In this document: positions 15,662 to 26,351 of the stretch, one piece after another | How positions within the stretch are numbered: position 1 is the stretch's first letter | How the letters are laid out: every line of letters begins with the position of its first letter | DNA from: Mycobacterium lentiflavum | Lineage (GTDB): Bacteria > Actinomycetota > Actinomycetes > Mycobacteriales > Mycobacteriaceae | DNA length: 64,000 nt | NCBI RefSeq assembly: GCF_022374895.2 | Contig: NZ_CP092423.2 | Span: 868,001 to 932,000, forward strand | Direction: 5' to 3' | Notes under the pieces: generated by a model | The model's database searches: none | The model's input: only the letters and a program-made list of their open reading frames with translations | Told to the model about the DNA's origin: nothing | Made by a program: the position numbers and the translations under genes

Positions 15662-17995
15662 TCAGCTCGTGGTCGAGCCGGACAGTTTTGGGGTGTCGTG
15701 CGCGCCGAGGTTGGTCGCGGCGGTGATGATGGCGCGTTCGATCTGGCGAAGCGCGTGCACCGCGGTGAGGAATCGCCGGGTGTCGGGATGCGGCCCGTCC
15801 TCGCCGTCTTGGTGGCGGGCCAGCGCCTCGGCGGCGTCGAGCGCATCGGTCGTGGAGTCGACCGTCACCGCGGTGGCCCCGTCGACGAGGGCGATCAGCG
15901 CGTCGATGTTGTGCCGGGTCTGATCGGCGGCGGCGGTGAAGGCTCTACCCAATTCGAACGCGAGCTGTTGGGATCCGACGGTGTCCTGGTAGCGCTCGCT
16001 GCTGCGGGCCAGGCTGCGCCCGTAGCGGTCGCACGCGGTGAAGATGCGCAGGCCACGCCGAATGCTGCGGCGCCCGGCAAGACCGGCCACCCCGGCCAGC
16101 AGCGGTTTGGCGGTAATCCGGAACTGCTGCAGGTTTCGGTCGAGCTCGCGGGCTTGCGCGGTCGGGCTGACGGCTTCGTCCTCGCCGAACATCGTCGCGG
16201 TGGAGATCTCGATCAGCGAGTCCAATGCCTGCAGGAAGGCCCGAGTGTCGTCGCGGATCGCGGTTCTGGTGTTGGTCGGCAGCACCAGGATCGCCACCGT
16301 CACTCCGATCACCGCGCCGATCGCTGTTTCTTCGATCCGCAACATCAGTACGCCGACCGAGAATTGGCCCATCAAGCCGTACAGCAGCGCCAGCGTGGTG
16401 GTGATCCAGAAGGTCATCAGGCTGTAGGTGACCGGCATGAAATAGAAGGCACAGAACAGGCAGACAAAGATCGCGGCCAGCGATGCGGTCTTGTCACCGG
16501 CGAACAGCGTGGCCGCCAGCATGCCGCAGGGCACGCCGAGCATGGTGCCGAACAGCCGCTGCCAGCCCTTGGTCAGCGTTTCGCCCCAGGAGTTGGTGCC
16601 GGCGAAGATCACGAATGCCGCGATCACCGCCCAGAACCAGCGGGCCGGCGAAACCAACTCGCCGGTGATGATGGCCAACGACGCGGCGATCGTCACCTGG
16701 ATGGCTTGCCGGGTGGTCTGCGGCAGCCCACCGTCGGCCTTTTCGGCAACGGCGTTGTCTTCTTGCGGGTCGTCTTGTGCGTCGTCCGGTTCGGGCGGCT
16801 CGGTGCTGCCGGGGCCGGACACGGCACCGGTGGTGGCGTGCTCGACGATCGCGCGGACTTCAGCAGTTGCGTTGGCGGCGTTGATGATTGCCAGCGCAAG
16901 GCGGCGCACCGCGAATTCGCCGGCGTCGTCGTCGGCGGTGGGCCCGGGCTGCTGGTCGAGGATCCGCTGCGCGCGATTCGCGGCCTGCTGCAGACGGCCG
17001 GGCGCCGGAATCCGGATCGCTCGCGCGAGTTCGTCGAGCGCCCCGACCAGTTCGAGGCGGGTGCCGTCCGGGATGGCGGTGGGATTCTCCGCGGCGACGG
17101 CTGTCACGGTCCGCCCGGCATTGGCGACCCATTCGATCGCGAGTTCGGCGTCGAACAACCACGGCGCCAGTTGCTGGCTGGTGACTCCAGGCCACAGGAC
17201 GGCGGGATCGGCGTAATCCTCGATCTGGCCCTGCACCATCAGCGCGGTCTCGTTGAGCCGAATCGTGCGGGCCCGCATGTGGCGTCGGCGCCGTTCGTCG
17301 AGCCGGCCGGTACGAACCGCCTCGGCCGTGGTGCCGACCAGGATGGCCATCCGCGCACGCAGCGCCCGAATTGTGGCGCGCAGCACGCGTTCTGGCCGAT
17401 CGGGCATGACGTAGGTGCTCATCACGAACGTGCACACCGTTCCCACCACCACGGCGCCGATCATCCACGGCAACTCCGAAAGGCTTGCTCGCAGATACAA
17501 CGTGAAGAAAAAGGCCATAAACGCGACCATGCCGAGCGCCCGGCCGCGAGGCCCGAAGCGACGGACGTAGACCGCGGCGAAGACGACCGCCACGAACACG
17601 GCGTCGGCGGCCACCGGGTATGGGGCGAGCACCGCGGCGGCGGTGATGGACAGGGCCGCGGGCACCGGCAGCAGCGCCATCGTGATGCGCTGTTGACGTG
17701 GATCCGGTTCGTTGACCGATCGGGCCGCGATCATCGTGATCACGACGCCCAGCAACGCGACGGTCAGCGGCTGCCCCGTCGCCCGAGTCAGCACGAACAG
17801 CACCCCCAGCGAGCAGGCCAGCGCGGCCGTCGTGCGAGTCGCCATCCGCAGCCGCAGCAGTCCAGGATCGGAGCCGATCCACCAATTTCGCGCTCGCTCG
17901 TAGTGCAACATCGTGGCTGCGCGCAGCCCGCCGGCGGCGTCGAGATCTCGGGTATCGCCGAGGCCGCGCTCGTCCACCTCGCGCCCACCCGACAC
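15662..17995 (-). CDS. FUSC-family inner membrane protein
   Basis: 777 residues from a GTG at 17995 with AGGAGAGG upstream; an ATG at 17911 is an alternative. Two blocks of membrane helices (about 50-190 and 475-620), each followed by a long soluble helical region, form the duplicated layout of the fusaric-acid resistance or aromatic-acid exporter superfamily (YccS/AaeB type). A charged Pro/Asp-rich linker lies near 420-450. Likely role is efflux of organic acids or membrane stress tolerance, inferred from the family only. Divergent from galT. Confidence 0.85.
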   Translation of the reverse strand: MSGGREVDERGLGDTRDLDAAGGLRAATMLHYERARNWWIGSDPGLLRLRMATRTTAALACSLGVLFVLTRATGQPLTVALLGVVITMIAARSVNEPDPRQQRITMALLPVPAALSITAAAVLAPYPVAADAVFVAVVFAAVYVRRFGPRGRALGMVAFMAFFFTLYLRASLSELPWMIGAVVVGTVCTFVMSTYVMPDRPERVLRATIRALRARMAILVGTTAEAVRTGRLDERRRRHMRARTIRLNETALMVQGQIEDYADPAVLWPGVTSQQLAPWLFDAELAIEWVANAGRTVTAVAAENPTAIPDGTRLELVGALDELARAIRIPAPGRLQQAANRAQRILDQQPGPTADDDAGEFAVRRLALAIINAANATAEVRAIVEHATTGAVSGPGSTEPPEPDDAQDDPQEDNAVAEKADGGLPQTTRQAIQVTIAASLAIITGELVSPARWFWAVIAAFVIFAGTNSWGETLTKGWQRLFGTMLGVPCGMLAATLFAGDKTASLAAIFVCLFCAFYFMPVTYSLMTFWITTTLALLYGLMGQFSVGVLMLRIEETAIGAVIGVTVAILVLPTNTRTAIRDDTRAFLQALDSLIEISTATMFGEDEAVSPTAQARELDRNLQQFRITAKPLLAGVAGLAGRRSIRRGLRIFTACDRYGRSLARSSERYQDTVGSQQLAFELGRAFTAAADQTRHNIDALIALVDGATAVTVDSTTDALDAAEALARHQDGEDGPHPDTRRFLTAVHALRQIERAIITAATNLGAHDTPKLSGSTTS

Positions 17996-18074
17996 CCGCT
18001 ACCGCCTCTCCTCTGCTCCCCCTATGGGCCGCGCCGCTGCCTGACCACTGCCGACCAGGCTAGTCTTCGAACTC

Positions 18075-19157
18075 GTGACAGCGCCGACGCGGGCGAAACT
18101 GGCCGACGGCCGTGACCTGTTGTTCTTCGCATTGCCGGGACACTCGCCCGAACCGGTCGCCGATCGCAGACCCTTGCCGGAGCGCAACCCCGACCAGTCG
18201 CAGTTGCGGTTCGACCGCTCGACCGGCCAGTGGGTGATCATCGCCGCGCTGCGCCAAGACCGCACCTACAAGCCGCCCGCCGACCAGTGCCCCCTGTGTC
18301 CGGGACCCACCGGACTGACCAGCGAGGTGCCCGCGCCGGACTACGACGTCGTCGTCTTCGAGAACCGGTTCCCCAGCCTGTCCGGCGTCGGCCGGCCGTT
18401 GGGCGCACCCGGCGGCGACGGCTTCGTCTGCGCACCCGGCCACGGCCGCACCGAGGTGATCTGTTTTTCCAGTGACCACACCGGTTCGTTCGCGGAGCTG
18501 TCGCCCGCGCACGCTCGGCTGGTGGTCGACGCCTGGCGGCACCGCACCGCCGACATGTTGGCCACCCCGGGTATCGAGCAGGTCTTCTGCTTCGAAAACC
18601 GTGGCGAGGAAATCGGGGTCACGCTGAGCCATCCGCATGGGCAGATCTACGGCTACCCATACCTGACGCCGCGAACCGCCACCATGCTCGAGCAGGCGCG
18701 CGAACATCGAAAGCTGCACGGCGACAACCTCTTTGCTACCCTACTGGCGCATGAGGTCGCCGACGGCAGCCGCATCGTCGCGCGCACCGAGCTGTTCACG
18801 GCGTTCGTGCCGTTCGCGGCGCGCTGGCCGGTCGAGGTGCACATCTACCCGAACAGGTTTGTGCGCAACCTGCTCGCGTTGACCGACGACGAACTCGACG
18901 CGTTCGCACGGCTGTACCTCGACGTGCTGGGGCGGTTCGACCGGATGTATTCGGCGCCGCTGCCTTACATTTCGGCACTGCATCAGTACACCGACAGCGA
19001 TGCACAGGCGGACGGCTACTGCCACGTCGAGCTGATGTCGATCAGGCGCAGCGCCACCAAGCTGAAGTACCTGGCGGCTTCCGAATCGGCGATGGGTGCG
19101 TTCATCGGCGACGTCCTGCCCGAAAGCGTGGCCGAGCGCTTGCGGGAACTCGCATGA
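18075..19157 (+). CDS. galT: Galactose-1-phosphate uridylyltransferase
   Basis: 360 residues from a GTG at 18075. The enzyme swaps UMP between UDP-glucose and galactose 1-phosphate in the Leloir pathway. The active-site triad His-Pro-His-Gly-Gln is at 186-190, with CPLC (72-75) as likely zinc ligands and the FENRFPSL signature at 95-102. The histidine-containing C-terminal segment [11 protein letters not shown] is also present. It overlaps galK by 4 bp (ATGA). It is one intact frame here, while M. tuberculosis H37Rv is annotated with galTa and galTb separately. Confidence 0.95.
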   Translation: MTAPTRAKLADGRDLLFFALPGHSPEPVADRRPLPERNPDQSQLRFDRSTGQWVIIAALRQDRTYKPPADQCPLCPGPTGLTSEVPAPDYDVVVFENRFPSLSGVGRPLGAPGGDGFVCAPGHGRTEVICFSSDHTGSFAELSPAHARLVVDAWRHRTADMLATPGIEQVFCFENRGEEIGVTLSHPHGQIYGYPYLTPRTATMLEQAREHRKLHGDNLFATLLAHEVADGSRIVARTELFTAFVPFAARWPVEVHIYPNRFVRNLLALTDDELDAFARLYLDVLGRFDRMYSAPLPYISALHQYTDSDAQADGYCHVELMSIRRSATKLKYLAASESAMGAFIGDVLPESVAERLRELA

Positions 19158-20242
19158 CCGTGCGTTACGCGGCGCCCGGCCGGATCAACCTGATCGGGGA
19201 GCACACCGATTATAACCTCGGATTCGCGCTGCCGATCGCGCTCCCACAGCGCACGGTCGTGACCTTTGCCCCCGACCGCGGCGATGCGATCACCGTGACC
19301 AGCGACCGCGCGGACGCCGCGGTGCGCATTCCGCTGGCCACGGCTCCCGGCGATCTGGTCGGCTGGGCGAGTTATGTGGCCGGGGTGATGTGGGCGCTGC
19401 GCCAGGCCGGCCATCCGGTGCCGGGTGGGGCGATGTCGATCACCAGCGACGTGCAGATGGGGTCGGGCCTGTCGTCGTCGGCGGCCCTGGAGTGTGCGGT
19501 GCTGGGCGCGCTCAGCACCGTAGCCGACGTCCGCCTCGACAGAAAAGCCCAGGCGCGGCTGGCTCAGCGTGCCGAGAATGAATATGTCGGCGCCCCAACA
19601 GGTTTGCTCGATCAATTGGCTGCGCTGTTCGGAGAACCGTCGAGCGCGCTGCTGATCGACTTTCGCGATGTCACCGTCGAGGCGGTAGCCTTCGACCCCG
19701 ACGCCCGCGGCGTCGCGCTGCTCCTGATCGACTCCCGGGCGCGGCATCGGCACGCCGGCGGCGAGTATGCGGCTCGGCGCGCGTCGTGCGAGCGGGCGGC
19801 CGCGGAGCTCGCGGTGTCGTCACTGCGCGAGGTTCAAGACCGGGGGCCCACGGTGCTGTCTGGGGTGAGCGATCCGGTCGACGTGCGCCGGGCTCGTCAT
19901 GTGCTGACCGAAAATCGACGGGTTCTCGATTTCGTTGCCGCGCTGTGTGATTCGGACTTCACTGCGGCCGGACGGCTGATGACCGACTCACACGCGTCGA
20001 TGCGCGACGATTTCGAAATCACCACCGAGCACCTCGATCTGATCGCTGACACCGCGGTGCGCGCGGGTGCCCTGGGCGCCCGGATGACCGGCGGTGGTTT
20101 CGGGGGTTGTGTGATCGCCCTGGTGCCAACCGATCAGGCGCAGGCGGTCGGTGAGGCGGTGCGACGGGCGGTGTCGGAAGCGGGGTTCGAGCCGCCGACG
20201 ATCACCCGGACCCGTGCCGCTGCGGGTGCGCGACCCGGCTGA
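19154..20242 (+). CDS. galK: Galactokinase
   Basis: 362-residue GHMP kinase that phosphorylates galactose at C1 with ATP. The galactokinase signature [13 protein letters not shown] is at the N terminus. The phosphate-binding loop [14 protein letters not shown] and the C-terminal [16 protein letters not shown] motif are intact. Its start overlaps the galT stop, so the two enzymes are co-translated. The gene ends at a perfect 24+24 bp palindrome. Confidence 0.95.
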   Translation: MTVRYAAPGRINLIGEHTDYNLGFALPIALPQRTVVTFAPDRGDAITVTSDRADAAVRIPLATAPGDLVGWASYVAGVMWALRQAGHPVPGGAMSITSDVQMGSGLSSSAALECAVLGALSTVADVRLDRKAQARLAQRAENEYVGAPTGLLDQLAALFGEPSSALLIDFRDVTVEAVAFDPDARGVALLLIDSRARHRHAGGEYAARRASCERAAAELAVSSLREVQDRGPTVLSGVSDPVDVRRARHVLTENRRVLDFVAALCDSDFTAAGRLMTDSHASMRDDFEITTEHLDLIADTAVRAGALGARMTGGGFGGCVIALVPTDQAQAVGEAVRRAVSEAGFEPPTITRTRAAAGARPG

Positions 20243-20249
20243 GCCCCTC

Positions 20250-20303
20250 GAGTGTGCGCCAGGGGCGAGAAATCAGCCCATTTCTCGCCCCTGGCGCACA
20301 CTC
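20250..20303. terminator. Perfect 24 bp inverted repeat after galK
   Basis: Left arm 20250-20273 (starting GAGTGTGCGCCAGGGG) and right arm 20280-20303 are exact reverse complements around a 6-base loop CAGCCC. It lies between convergent galK and the reductase gene, so it probably stops transcription from both sides. The sequence belongs to the same word family as the repeat at 10308-10385. Confidence 0.7.
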
Positions 20304-20310
20304 AACGCCT

Positions 20311-20360
20311 CGTTGCACACTCAACGCCGTCGTTGCACACTCAACGCCGTCGTTGCACAG
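20311..20360. repeat. 20 bp tandem repeat
   Basis: CGTTGCACACTCAACGCCGT occurs at 20311-20330 and 20331-20350, followed by a partial third unit (CGTTGCACAG). The preceding bases (CACACTCAACGCCT at 20297-20310) are a partial unit that merges with the right arm of the palindrome. The array runs up to the stop codon of the next gene. Confidence 0.8.
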
Positions 20361-20366
20361 TCGCAG

Positions 20367-20855
20367 TCAGGACGACGCCGGGGTAAGCCGGACCGCACCG
20401 AGGTGCATGCGGTCGACCGCCTCGCCAAACTCCTCGAGCGTCGGGATCCGCTGATCGCGGAACTTCAGCCCGATCATCGTTTGGGCACGCCGCGGGCCAT
20501 ACCCGTCGGCGCAGCGCTTGTAGAGATCGGAGACGATCGCGCGGTCCCGGATCAGCTCGCCGTTCATCGCGGTCGACTTGCCGTCGTAGAGGACCTGGGC
20601 CGGCGCGCCGCCGCGGAAGTTCTGCTTCCACGGCGCACCGGTCAGCGCATATAGACCGTTGTCGATCACATGGGCGCTCACCGGAATAGTAAACGGGCGT
20701 CCCGTCTTTCGGCCGGTAAAGCTCAACACCATCAGCTGCTTGCGGGCCGGGCCGGCCAGCGGTGTGCGCAGCAGGAAGCCCAGCATCGGGTTGATGAGCT
20801 TGAGCAGGAACGAAGGCGGGTGCCCGGCGTCGATCGCGTACGACTCTTCTGCCAT
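20367..20855 (-). CDS. F420-dependent nitroreductase/quinone reductase-like (DDN family)
   Basis: 162 residues from an ATG preceded by GGTGGGGG. The split beta-barrel core VLSFTGRKTGRPFTIPVSAHVIDNGLY and WKQNFRGGAP resembles the deazaflavin (F420H2)-dependent reductases of mycobacteria, such as Ddn. These are membrane-associated menaquinone reductases. Function inferred from family; the cofactor has not been shown. It is convergent with galK and divergent from the GH92 gene. The 280 bp between 20856 and 21135 hold no gene that I can support. Confidence 0.75.
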   Translation of the reverse strand: MAEESYAIDAGHPPSFLLKLINPMLGFLLRTPLAGPARKQLMVLSFTGRKTGRPFTIPVSAHVIDNGLYALTGAPWKQNFRGGAPAQVLYDGKSTAMNGELIRDRAIVSDLYKRCADGYGPRRAQTMIGLKFRDQRIPTLEEFGEAVDRMHLGAVRLTPASS

Positions 20856-21135
20856 GCCCCCACCGTAAGGCCAATCGCTTGGTTGAGCAGCCTTTTCCGC
20901 GCAGCATCGGCGCGAGCTGGGCCAGCGGAATATGGGGTGCGAGCGCGCCGGGTGACCTTCCGCCGGGGTCGCGTCGTGCCGGCAGGTAGAGGACGAGGTC
21001 ATCGCCGTCCAACGCCCAGGCCCGGCAGCCATCGGCTCACGATAAGGGCTCGCTGAGCGTGCGCCGGTCGCCGGTTGTCGAAATCCATTTGCAAAACGCG
21101 CACGCGGAGGCCCGGTTATGCAGTAAGAGACAGCT

Positions 21136-23769
21136 ATGAAGTCGCGAAGGATCCTCATCGCACTCGTTGCGGTGACGGCTGTCTTCATGACGTTCGTCGC
21201 GGCCGCCCCGCCCATTGCGTACGACGGTGAACCGGCGCTCGTCGCGAATCCGGTCGAGCATGTCGACACGCTCATTGGAACGGGCACGGGGGGCGAGACG
21301 GTGGGCGAGATCAACGACTTTCCTGGCGCCTCCGTGCCCTTCGGGATGGTGCAGTACTCGCCGGACACCGTCGACAACTACGCCGGCTACAACTACCACA
21401 ATCCGCGCTCGACGGGGTTCAGCATGACGCACGCGTCGGTGGGCTGTGCGGCATTCGGCGATATCTCAATGTTGCCGACCACCACACCGCCTCACTCGCA
21501 ACCGTGGAACGCTTGGGAACGGATCGCCCACGATGACACGGAGCAGGGCGAGCCGGGTTACTACGCAGTGCGATTCCCCGATACCGAAGTGACGGCGGAA
21601 CTGACCGCCACCACCCGGACCGGCGTCGGCCGGTTCAGCTACCCGCACGACGGCCGGCCGGCCGTGTTGCACGTGCGCTCCGGCGCTTCGTTGGCGGGCA
21701 ACTCCCGAGCGGCTATCCAAATCGGAGAAGACAACACCACGATCACCGGATGGGCGACCAGCGGTGCATTCTGCGGCAAAAACAACGCGTACACAGTGTA
21801 TTTCGCGATGAAGTTCAGCCAGCCGTTCACCTCCTACGGTACCTGGGACGGCTATTCGGTCTCCGCCGGTTCCCGCGTTGCCGTTTCGCCCTTCAGCGGA
21901 GGCTACGTCGAGTTTCCGGCCGGGTCGGCGGTCGAGGTCCGCACCGCGATCTCCTACGTCGGCATCGACGGGGCGCGCGCCAACCTGGCTGCCGAAGGCG
22001 CGGCGAGTTTCGACGAGGTGCGGGCCTCTGCAACTTCGCAGTGGAACACGACTTTGTCGCGTATTGCCGTGGCCGGCCGCAATACTGCCAACATCGACAC
22101 GTTCTATACGGCCCTCTACCGATCTCTGTTGCACCCCAACACCTTCAACGACGCGGACGGTAGTTATATCGGATTCGACGGCGCCGTCCATCAGGTCGCC
22201 AAGGGACACACGCAGTATGCGAACTTCTCCGACTGGGACACCTACCGAAGCCTGGCACCCCTACAGGGACTGCTCTTTCCGAAGCAAGCCAGCGACATGG
22301 CGCAGTCGCTCGTCAACGACGCCGAACAAAGCGGATCGCTTCCGCGTTGGTCCTTTGCTAACGCGGCGACCGGCGAGATGAGCGGAGACAACGTGGTACC
22401 GCTCATCGTCAATCTCTACACCTACGGAGCCAAAGACTTCGACACTCGAACGGCGTTGCGCTACATGGTTAATGCGGCGTTGAACGGCGGTATTGGCCTG
22501 AACGGGTACGTGGAGCGACCGGGTATCGGCAGGTATCGGGAGTTGGGCTATGCACCGTTCACGTACGAGTTTGGCACCGATGGCTGGATCGCCGATGCGT
22601 CCATCACGCTCGAATGGTCGGTCGACGACTTTGCCATCTCCCGATTCGCCGACTCGCTCGGCGACGCCGCGGTCGCGTCCCAATTCCAGAATCGATCGCA
22701 GTACTGGCAAAACCTGTTCAATCCGACCACTCGTTACGTTTCTCCCCGAAACGTGCTGGGATTCTTTCCCGCCGGTCCCGGATTCGCGTATTCTGCTTCA
22801 ACTTTCGGCCAGATCGGATACGACGAGGGTAACGCCGAGCAATACGTGTGGTGGGTACCGCACAATGTTGCCGGCCTGGTGACAGCGCTGGGCGGCCGGC
22901 AGGCAGTGGCCAGCCGGCTTGACCGCTTCACCAAGAAACTCAACGAGGGTCCCAATGAGCCGTACCTCTGGGCCGGCAATGAGCCGGGCTTCGGGGTGCC
23001 GTGGCTCTACAACTACATCGGTCAGCCGTGGAAGACTCAGCTCACGGTCGACCGGGTGCGCGGGCTATTCGGGCCTACGCCGGACGGTGCGCCGGGCAAC
23101 GACGACCTGGGCGCGCTCTCCAGCTGGTATGTCTGGGCAGCGCTCGGCCTGTATCCCAGCACTCCGGGTACGCCGACCCTCACGCTCACCGCCCCGCTGT
23201 TCGATCGCGTCGTAATCAGGCTTCCGGCAGGCCATTCCATCCAGATATCCGCGCCGGGAGCATCGGGCCCAAACCACCTGAAATACATCAGCGGCCTGAC
23301 CGTCGGCGGCAAGCCCACCGACAACACCTTTCTTCCCGAGTCGATCATCCATACCGGCGGCGACCTCACGTTCTCGATGGCCGCCTACCCGGACATGGGC
23401 TGGGGCGTCGGTAAATACTCGGCGCCACCGTCATTCGGCGTCGGCGGTTCGGCGATGACGCTCAATGTCGCGCAGCCCGTGGCGATTGCACCTGGCGGGA
23501 CGGCTAGCGTCAATGTCGACGCCCAACGAATGGCCGACGATGTCGGCGGCTACAGCCTCGCCGGGGTGTCGGCTACCGATGGCATCACAACTACACGGGT
23601 GACGGGCCAGTTCGCCCCCGACGGGTCATCCGTGGTTACCGTCCCCATCACGGTGGCGCGGTCGGTGCCCGAGGGCTATTACTTCGTCTATCTCACCGCC
23701 ATAGTGGGCGAAAGTGTCCGGCGGGCAATGGCACTCGTCATGGTGCACGCCGATAGCGACGAATTCTGA
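21136..23769 (+). CDS. Secreted GH92 alpha-1,2-mannosidase
   Basis: 877 residues. An N-terminal signal peptide ([23 protein letters not shown]) directs export. The glycoside hydrolase 92 fold is recognisable from [29 protein letters not shown], then [37 protein letters not shown] and the [21 protein letters not shown] acid/metal segment. These calcium-dependent exo-enzymes remove alpha-linked mannose. The position and type match Rv0584. Its substrate could be mannosylated cell-wall glycans or host glycoproteins; this is inference. Confidence 0.93.
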   Translation: MKSRRILIALVAVTAVFMTFVAAAPPIAYDGEPALVANPVEHVDTLIGTGTGGETVGEINDFPGASVPFGMVQYSPDTVDNYAGYNYHNPRSTGFSMTHASVGCAAFGDISMLPTTTPPHSQPWNAWERIAHDDTEQGEPGYYAVRFPDTEVTAELTATTRTGVGRFSYPHDGRPAVLHVRSGASLAGNSRAAIQIGEDNTTITGWATSGAFCGKNNAYTVYFAMKFSQPFTSYGTWDGYSVSAGSRVAVSPFSGGYVEFPAGSAVEVRTAISYVGIDGARANLAAEGAASFDEVRASATSQWNTTLSRIAVAGRNTANIDTFYTALYRSLLHPNTFNDADGSYIGFDGAVHQVAKGHTQYANFSDWDTYRSLAPLQGLLFPKQASDMAQSLVNDAEQSGSLPRWSFANAATGEMSGDNVVPLIVNLYTYGAKDFDTRTALRYMVNAALNGGIGLNGYVERPGIGRYRELGYAPFTYEFGTDGWIADASITLEWSVDDFAISRFADSLGDAAVASQFQNRSQYWQNLFNPTTRYVSPRNVLGFFPAGPGFAYSASTFGQIGYDEGNAEQYVWWVPHNVAGLVTALGGRQAVASRLDRFTKKLNEGPNEPYLWAGNEPGFGVPWLYNYIGQPWKTQLTVDRVRGLFGPTPDGAPGNDDLGALSSWYVWAALGLYPSTPGTPTLTLTAPLFDRVVIRLPAGHSIQISAPGASGPNHLKYISGLTVGGKPTDNTFLPESIIHTGGDLTFSMAAYPDMGWGVGKYSAPPSFGVGGSAMTLNVAQPVAIAPGGTASVNVDAQRMADDVGGYSLAGVSATDGITTTRVTGQFAPDGSSVVTVPITVARSVPEGYYFVYLTAIVGESVRRAMALVMVHADSDEF

Positions 23770-23777
23770 GCGTGTCT

Positions 23778-26153
23778 CTACACCATGTCGTTGTCGGCGA
23801 GCCAACGCATCACCGGCCAGCCGATGAACACCGGCAGCCAGCAGGTCAGCACCCGGTACAGCAGCACCGACGGCACCCCGACGGCGGCCGGTACACCGAA
23901 GGCCGCCAACCCACCGATCAGGGCCGCCTCGACGGCGCCCACTCCGCCGGGTGTCGGGGCGGCCGAAGCAAGGGTGCCGCCGACCATCGTCACAACGGTG
24001 CAGGTGACGAACGTCGCCCCGCCACCGAAGGCCTGCACGCTAGCCCACAGGGCCAGCGCTGCGCCGAGAGTTGTTCCGGTACAACCCATTACGATCAGCG
24101 AGAGTCGCCGCGGTTCTCGGACCAGCTCGACGAGATCCTTGGCCACCTCCTGCAGTCGCGGGCGCACCGCCGTCGCCAGCCAGCTCCGGAGCTTGGGTAC
24201 GAACAAGAATGTCCCGATGATGCCCAGCGCCACACCCGCGAGCAGATAGAGCACCGTGGCGCCCGGAACGAAATGTGAAAGGTCCATCGACGCACCCGCC
24301 ACGGTGCTGAACAAGATCAGCAACACCAGGTGCATGATCACCTGCACCGATTGCTGCAAGGCCACCGCGGCGGTGGCCCGCATCACAGACAGGCCACCCT
24401 TTTGCAAGATCCGGGTACTCAGCGCCAGGCCGCCGACCCCGGCCGGAGTGGTAGTCGCGGCAAAGGTGTTGGCTACCTGCGCTATTGACAGCTTCCAGAA
24501 GTTCACCGTGCCGTCCGTGCACGCCCACAACGCCGCGGCTGCACCCACATACGTCGAGGCCGAGACGAACAGTCCCAGCAGCGCCCACCACCAGTTCGCG
24601 GTTCGCAGTTCGGAAAAGAATGTCGGCACCGTGCTGATGAAGGGGTATGCGACATAAACCAGCGCACCGAGCAGAACCAGCTGGACGACCTGGCTGCGGG
24701 TGAACCGGGTGATGGTTTCCTTCTTGATCTGATCCGCACCGGTCTGGGACTTGACTTCGGCGCGGGCCGCCGAGATGACGGCTGCCGCATCGCCGACCGA
24801 CTTGCGCACTCGTTTGGGCACAGCGGATTTGGTGAGGCGACGGGACGCGGTCAAGATGGCGTCCTTACCAAAGGTGTCGATCGCCGCCCGCACCGCCGAC
24901 TTCGCGTCGTAAAGTGCCGTCGTCGTCACCAGAAGCTGCGCCAGGTCGGACTGGAGTTGTGCGTCAGTGGCACCGTATTCGGCGTTGCCGAACCCGCCGA
25001 ACAGCACCGTGCCGTCTTCGACGGTGATCTCGTGGCAGCGCAGGTCGCCGTGCGAGATCTGATATTCGTGCAACTTTCGCAACGATTCCCATACCCGCGC
25101 CACCGGCGTGGTCTTGGTGCATTCGTCGAGGGCGGTACCCCGAACTGGTCTGTGCGCGTACAACGTCCAGCCGCGGTCCAGGGCCGCAAAGGCGATCGTC
25201 GACGTGTTCGCCACGCCCGCCTCGCCGATCGCGATGGCCATCAACGCGCGATGCTCGACGGCGCGGCTCATCGACGCTTGGAAGGGCGCGGTCTCCGCGT
25301 CGCGCAGCCGCAGCTTGCGCCACAGTTCGCGCAGCGCGCCACCGCTGCGTTGGTGCGGGCCGTACAGCTCGATCGCCGCCGTCGAATTCGGATCCCCGGA
25401 ATCGGTCGACAGCACCAGTGGACCCGGCCCGGCGGGGCGGACCACCATCAGCCGCGACACAACGAAGCCGCGCTTGGCCATCGCACGGACCGCGCCTACC
25501 AACGGCACTTCCAGCGCGGGCGTGCCGACGGCCAGCACCACCAACGCACCGACGAACCAGCCCACCGCCAACCCCAGCAGGGAGCGGGCCGGGACGATGG
25601 CGCTGATGACGAGGTGAATCGGGACGAACGCGAGCAGCAGTGTCCACCACCAGTGCCGCCAGCGCGCGGGTAGCCAGGGACCGGAAACCGTCAGCACCGC
25701 GGCCAGCATCGCGATCCAGCGCGGATCGTCGAGGAATTGCGCCGGCAGGGTGCTCAGCCGGTCGGAGACATCGAAATGCCAGCGGGGTGCGGCGAGACGG
25801 TTGCTGCTGATCGACAAGGGCAGTGCGGCGAGAATCGCGGCGGCACCGTAGGCGCCCAACAGTTTCCATTGCCGGGCGACGATCAGGCCGATCAGGATCA
25901 TGAACGGCAGTGCCAGAATCGCGAATCCGTACAGCAGGTACACCACATCGGCTTGGGTCGGTGATAAGACCCCGACAATGCGCGAGATGGATTTCTCCAG
26001 CCGAATCCAGCGGCTGCGGGTGACCAGCGAACCGGTGATTACCGCCGCCAGAAACGCGGTGGCCAGGATCAGCCGCAGAATATCGTTGGTGCGTCGGTTG
26101 ACCGGTTGCAGCAAGCTGCCAGAGACGCTGATGTCGCGCCCGTCAACTCGCAT
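23778..26153 (-). CDS. Multi-pass protein with kinase-like segment and lysylphosphatidylglycerol-synthase-type membrane domain
   Basis: 791 residues. Several helices lie at about 24-45, 70-92, 98-115 and 145-215. A soluble central part (240-455) includes YQISHGDLRCHEITVEDGTV and GGFGNAEYG, which look like a kinase catalytic loop (His-Gly-Asp at 368-370) with the usual Asn and DFG replaced. From about 480 to the end it matches the UPF0104/MprF-type flippase domain (TTTPAGVGGLALSTRIL, AAPTPGGVGAVEAALIGGL). The position and size match Rv0585c. Role unknown; perhaps lipid flipping coupled to sensing. Convergent with GH92. Confidence 0.85.
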   Translation of the reverse strand: MRVDGRDISVSGSLLQPVNRRTNDILRLILATAFLAAVITGSLVTRSRWIRLEKSISRIVGVLSPTQADVVYLLYGFAILALPFMILIGLIVARQWKLLGAYGAAAILAALPLSISSNRLAAPRWHFDVSDRLSTLPAQFLDDPRWIAMLAAVLTVSGPWLPARWRHWWWTLLLAFVPIHLVISAIVPARSLLGLAVGWFVGALVVLAVGTPALEVPLVGAVRAMAKRGFVVSRLMVVRPAGPGPLVLSTDSGDPNSTAAIELYGPHQRSGGALRELWRKLRLRDAETAPFQASMSRAVEHRALMAIAIGEAGVANTSTIAFAALDRGWTLYAHRPVRGTALDECTKTTPVARVWESLRKLHEYQISHGDLRCHEITVEDGTVLFGGFGNAEYGATDAQLQSDLAQLLVTTTALYDAKSAVRAAIDTFGKDAILTASRRLTKSAVPKRVRKSVGDAAAVISAARAEVKSQTGADQIKKETITRFTRSQVVQLVLLGALVYVAYPFISTVPTFFSELRTANWWWALLGLFVSASTYVGAAAALWACTDGTVNFWKLSIAQVANTFAATTTPAGVGGLALSTRILQKGGLSVMRATAAVALQQSVQVIMHLVLLILFSTVAGASMDLSHFVPGATVLYLLAGVALGIIGTFLFVPKLRSWLATAVRPRLQEVAKDLVELVREPRRLSLIVMGCTGTTLGAALALWASVQAFGGGATFVTCTVVTMVGGTLASAAPTPGGVGAVEAALIGGLAAFGVPAAVGVPSVLLYRVLTCWLPVFIGWPVMRWLADNDMV

Positions 26154-26351
26154 GTCAGGATCCTTCGGATCGGGGCCACGCTGTCAGCCGCCCGCCGACA
26201 ACTTAACCGGATACCTTCGGGCAAGTGCGCATGAACCTGACGGACAGCTTGTTCACCTGCGGGTAAACGGTAGCGGGCGCTCAAGCTGGGCACAGGCTGC
26301 AGACAGCTTGCTCACGTAGGGTCGCCGAAGGCGGGTGTCAACCGGGAGGAC

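Noticed and set aside
15629..18115. Very long plus-strand open frame opposite the FUSC-family gene
   Set aside because: Arg/Gly/Gln-rich, low-complexity translation with no motif. It is the antisense shadow of a clear membrane protein, a common effect of high GC.
20856..21135. Possible gene remnant between the DDN-like reductase and GH92
   Set aside because: A minus-strand stretch (DDLVLYLPAR) looks slightly protein-like, but no start, family or continuation was found.
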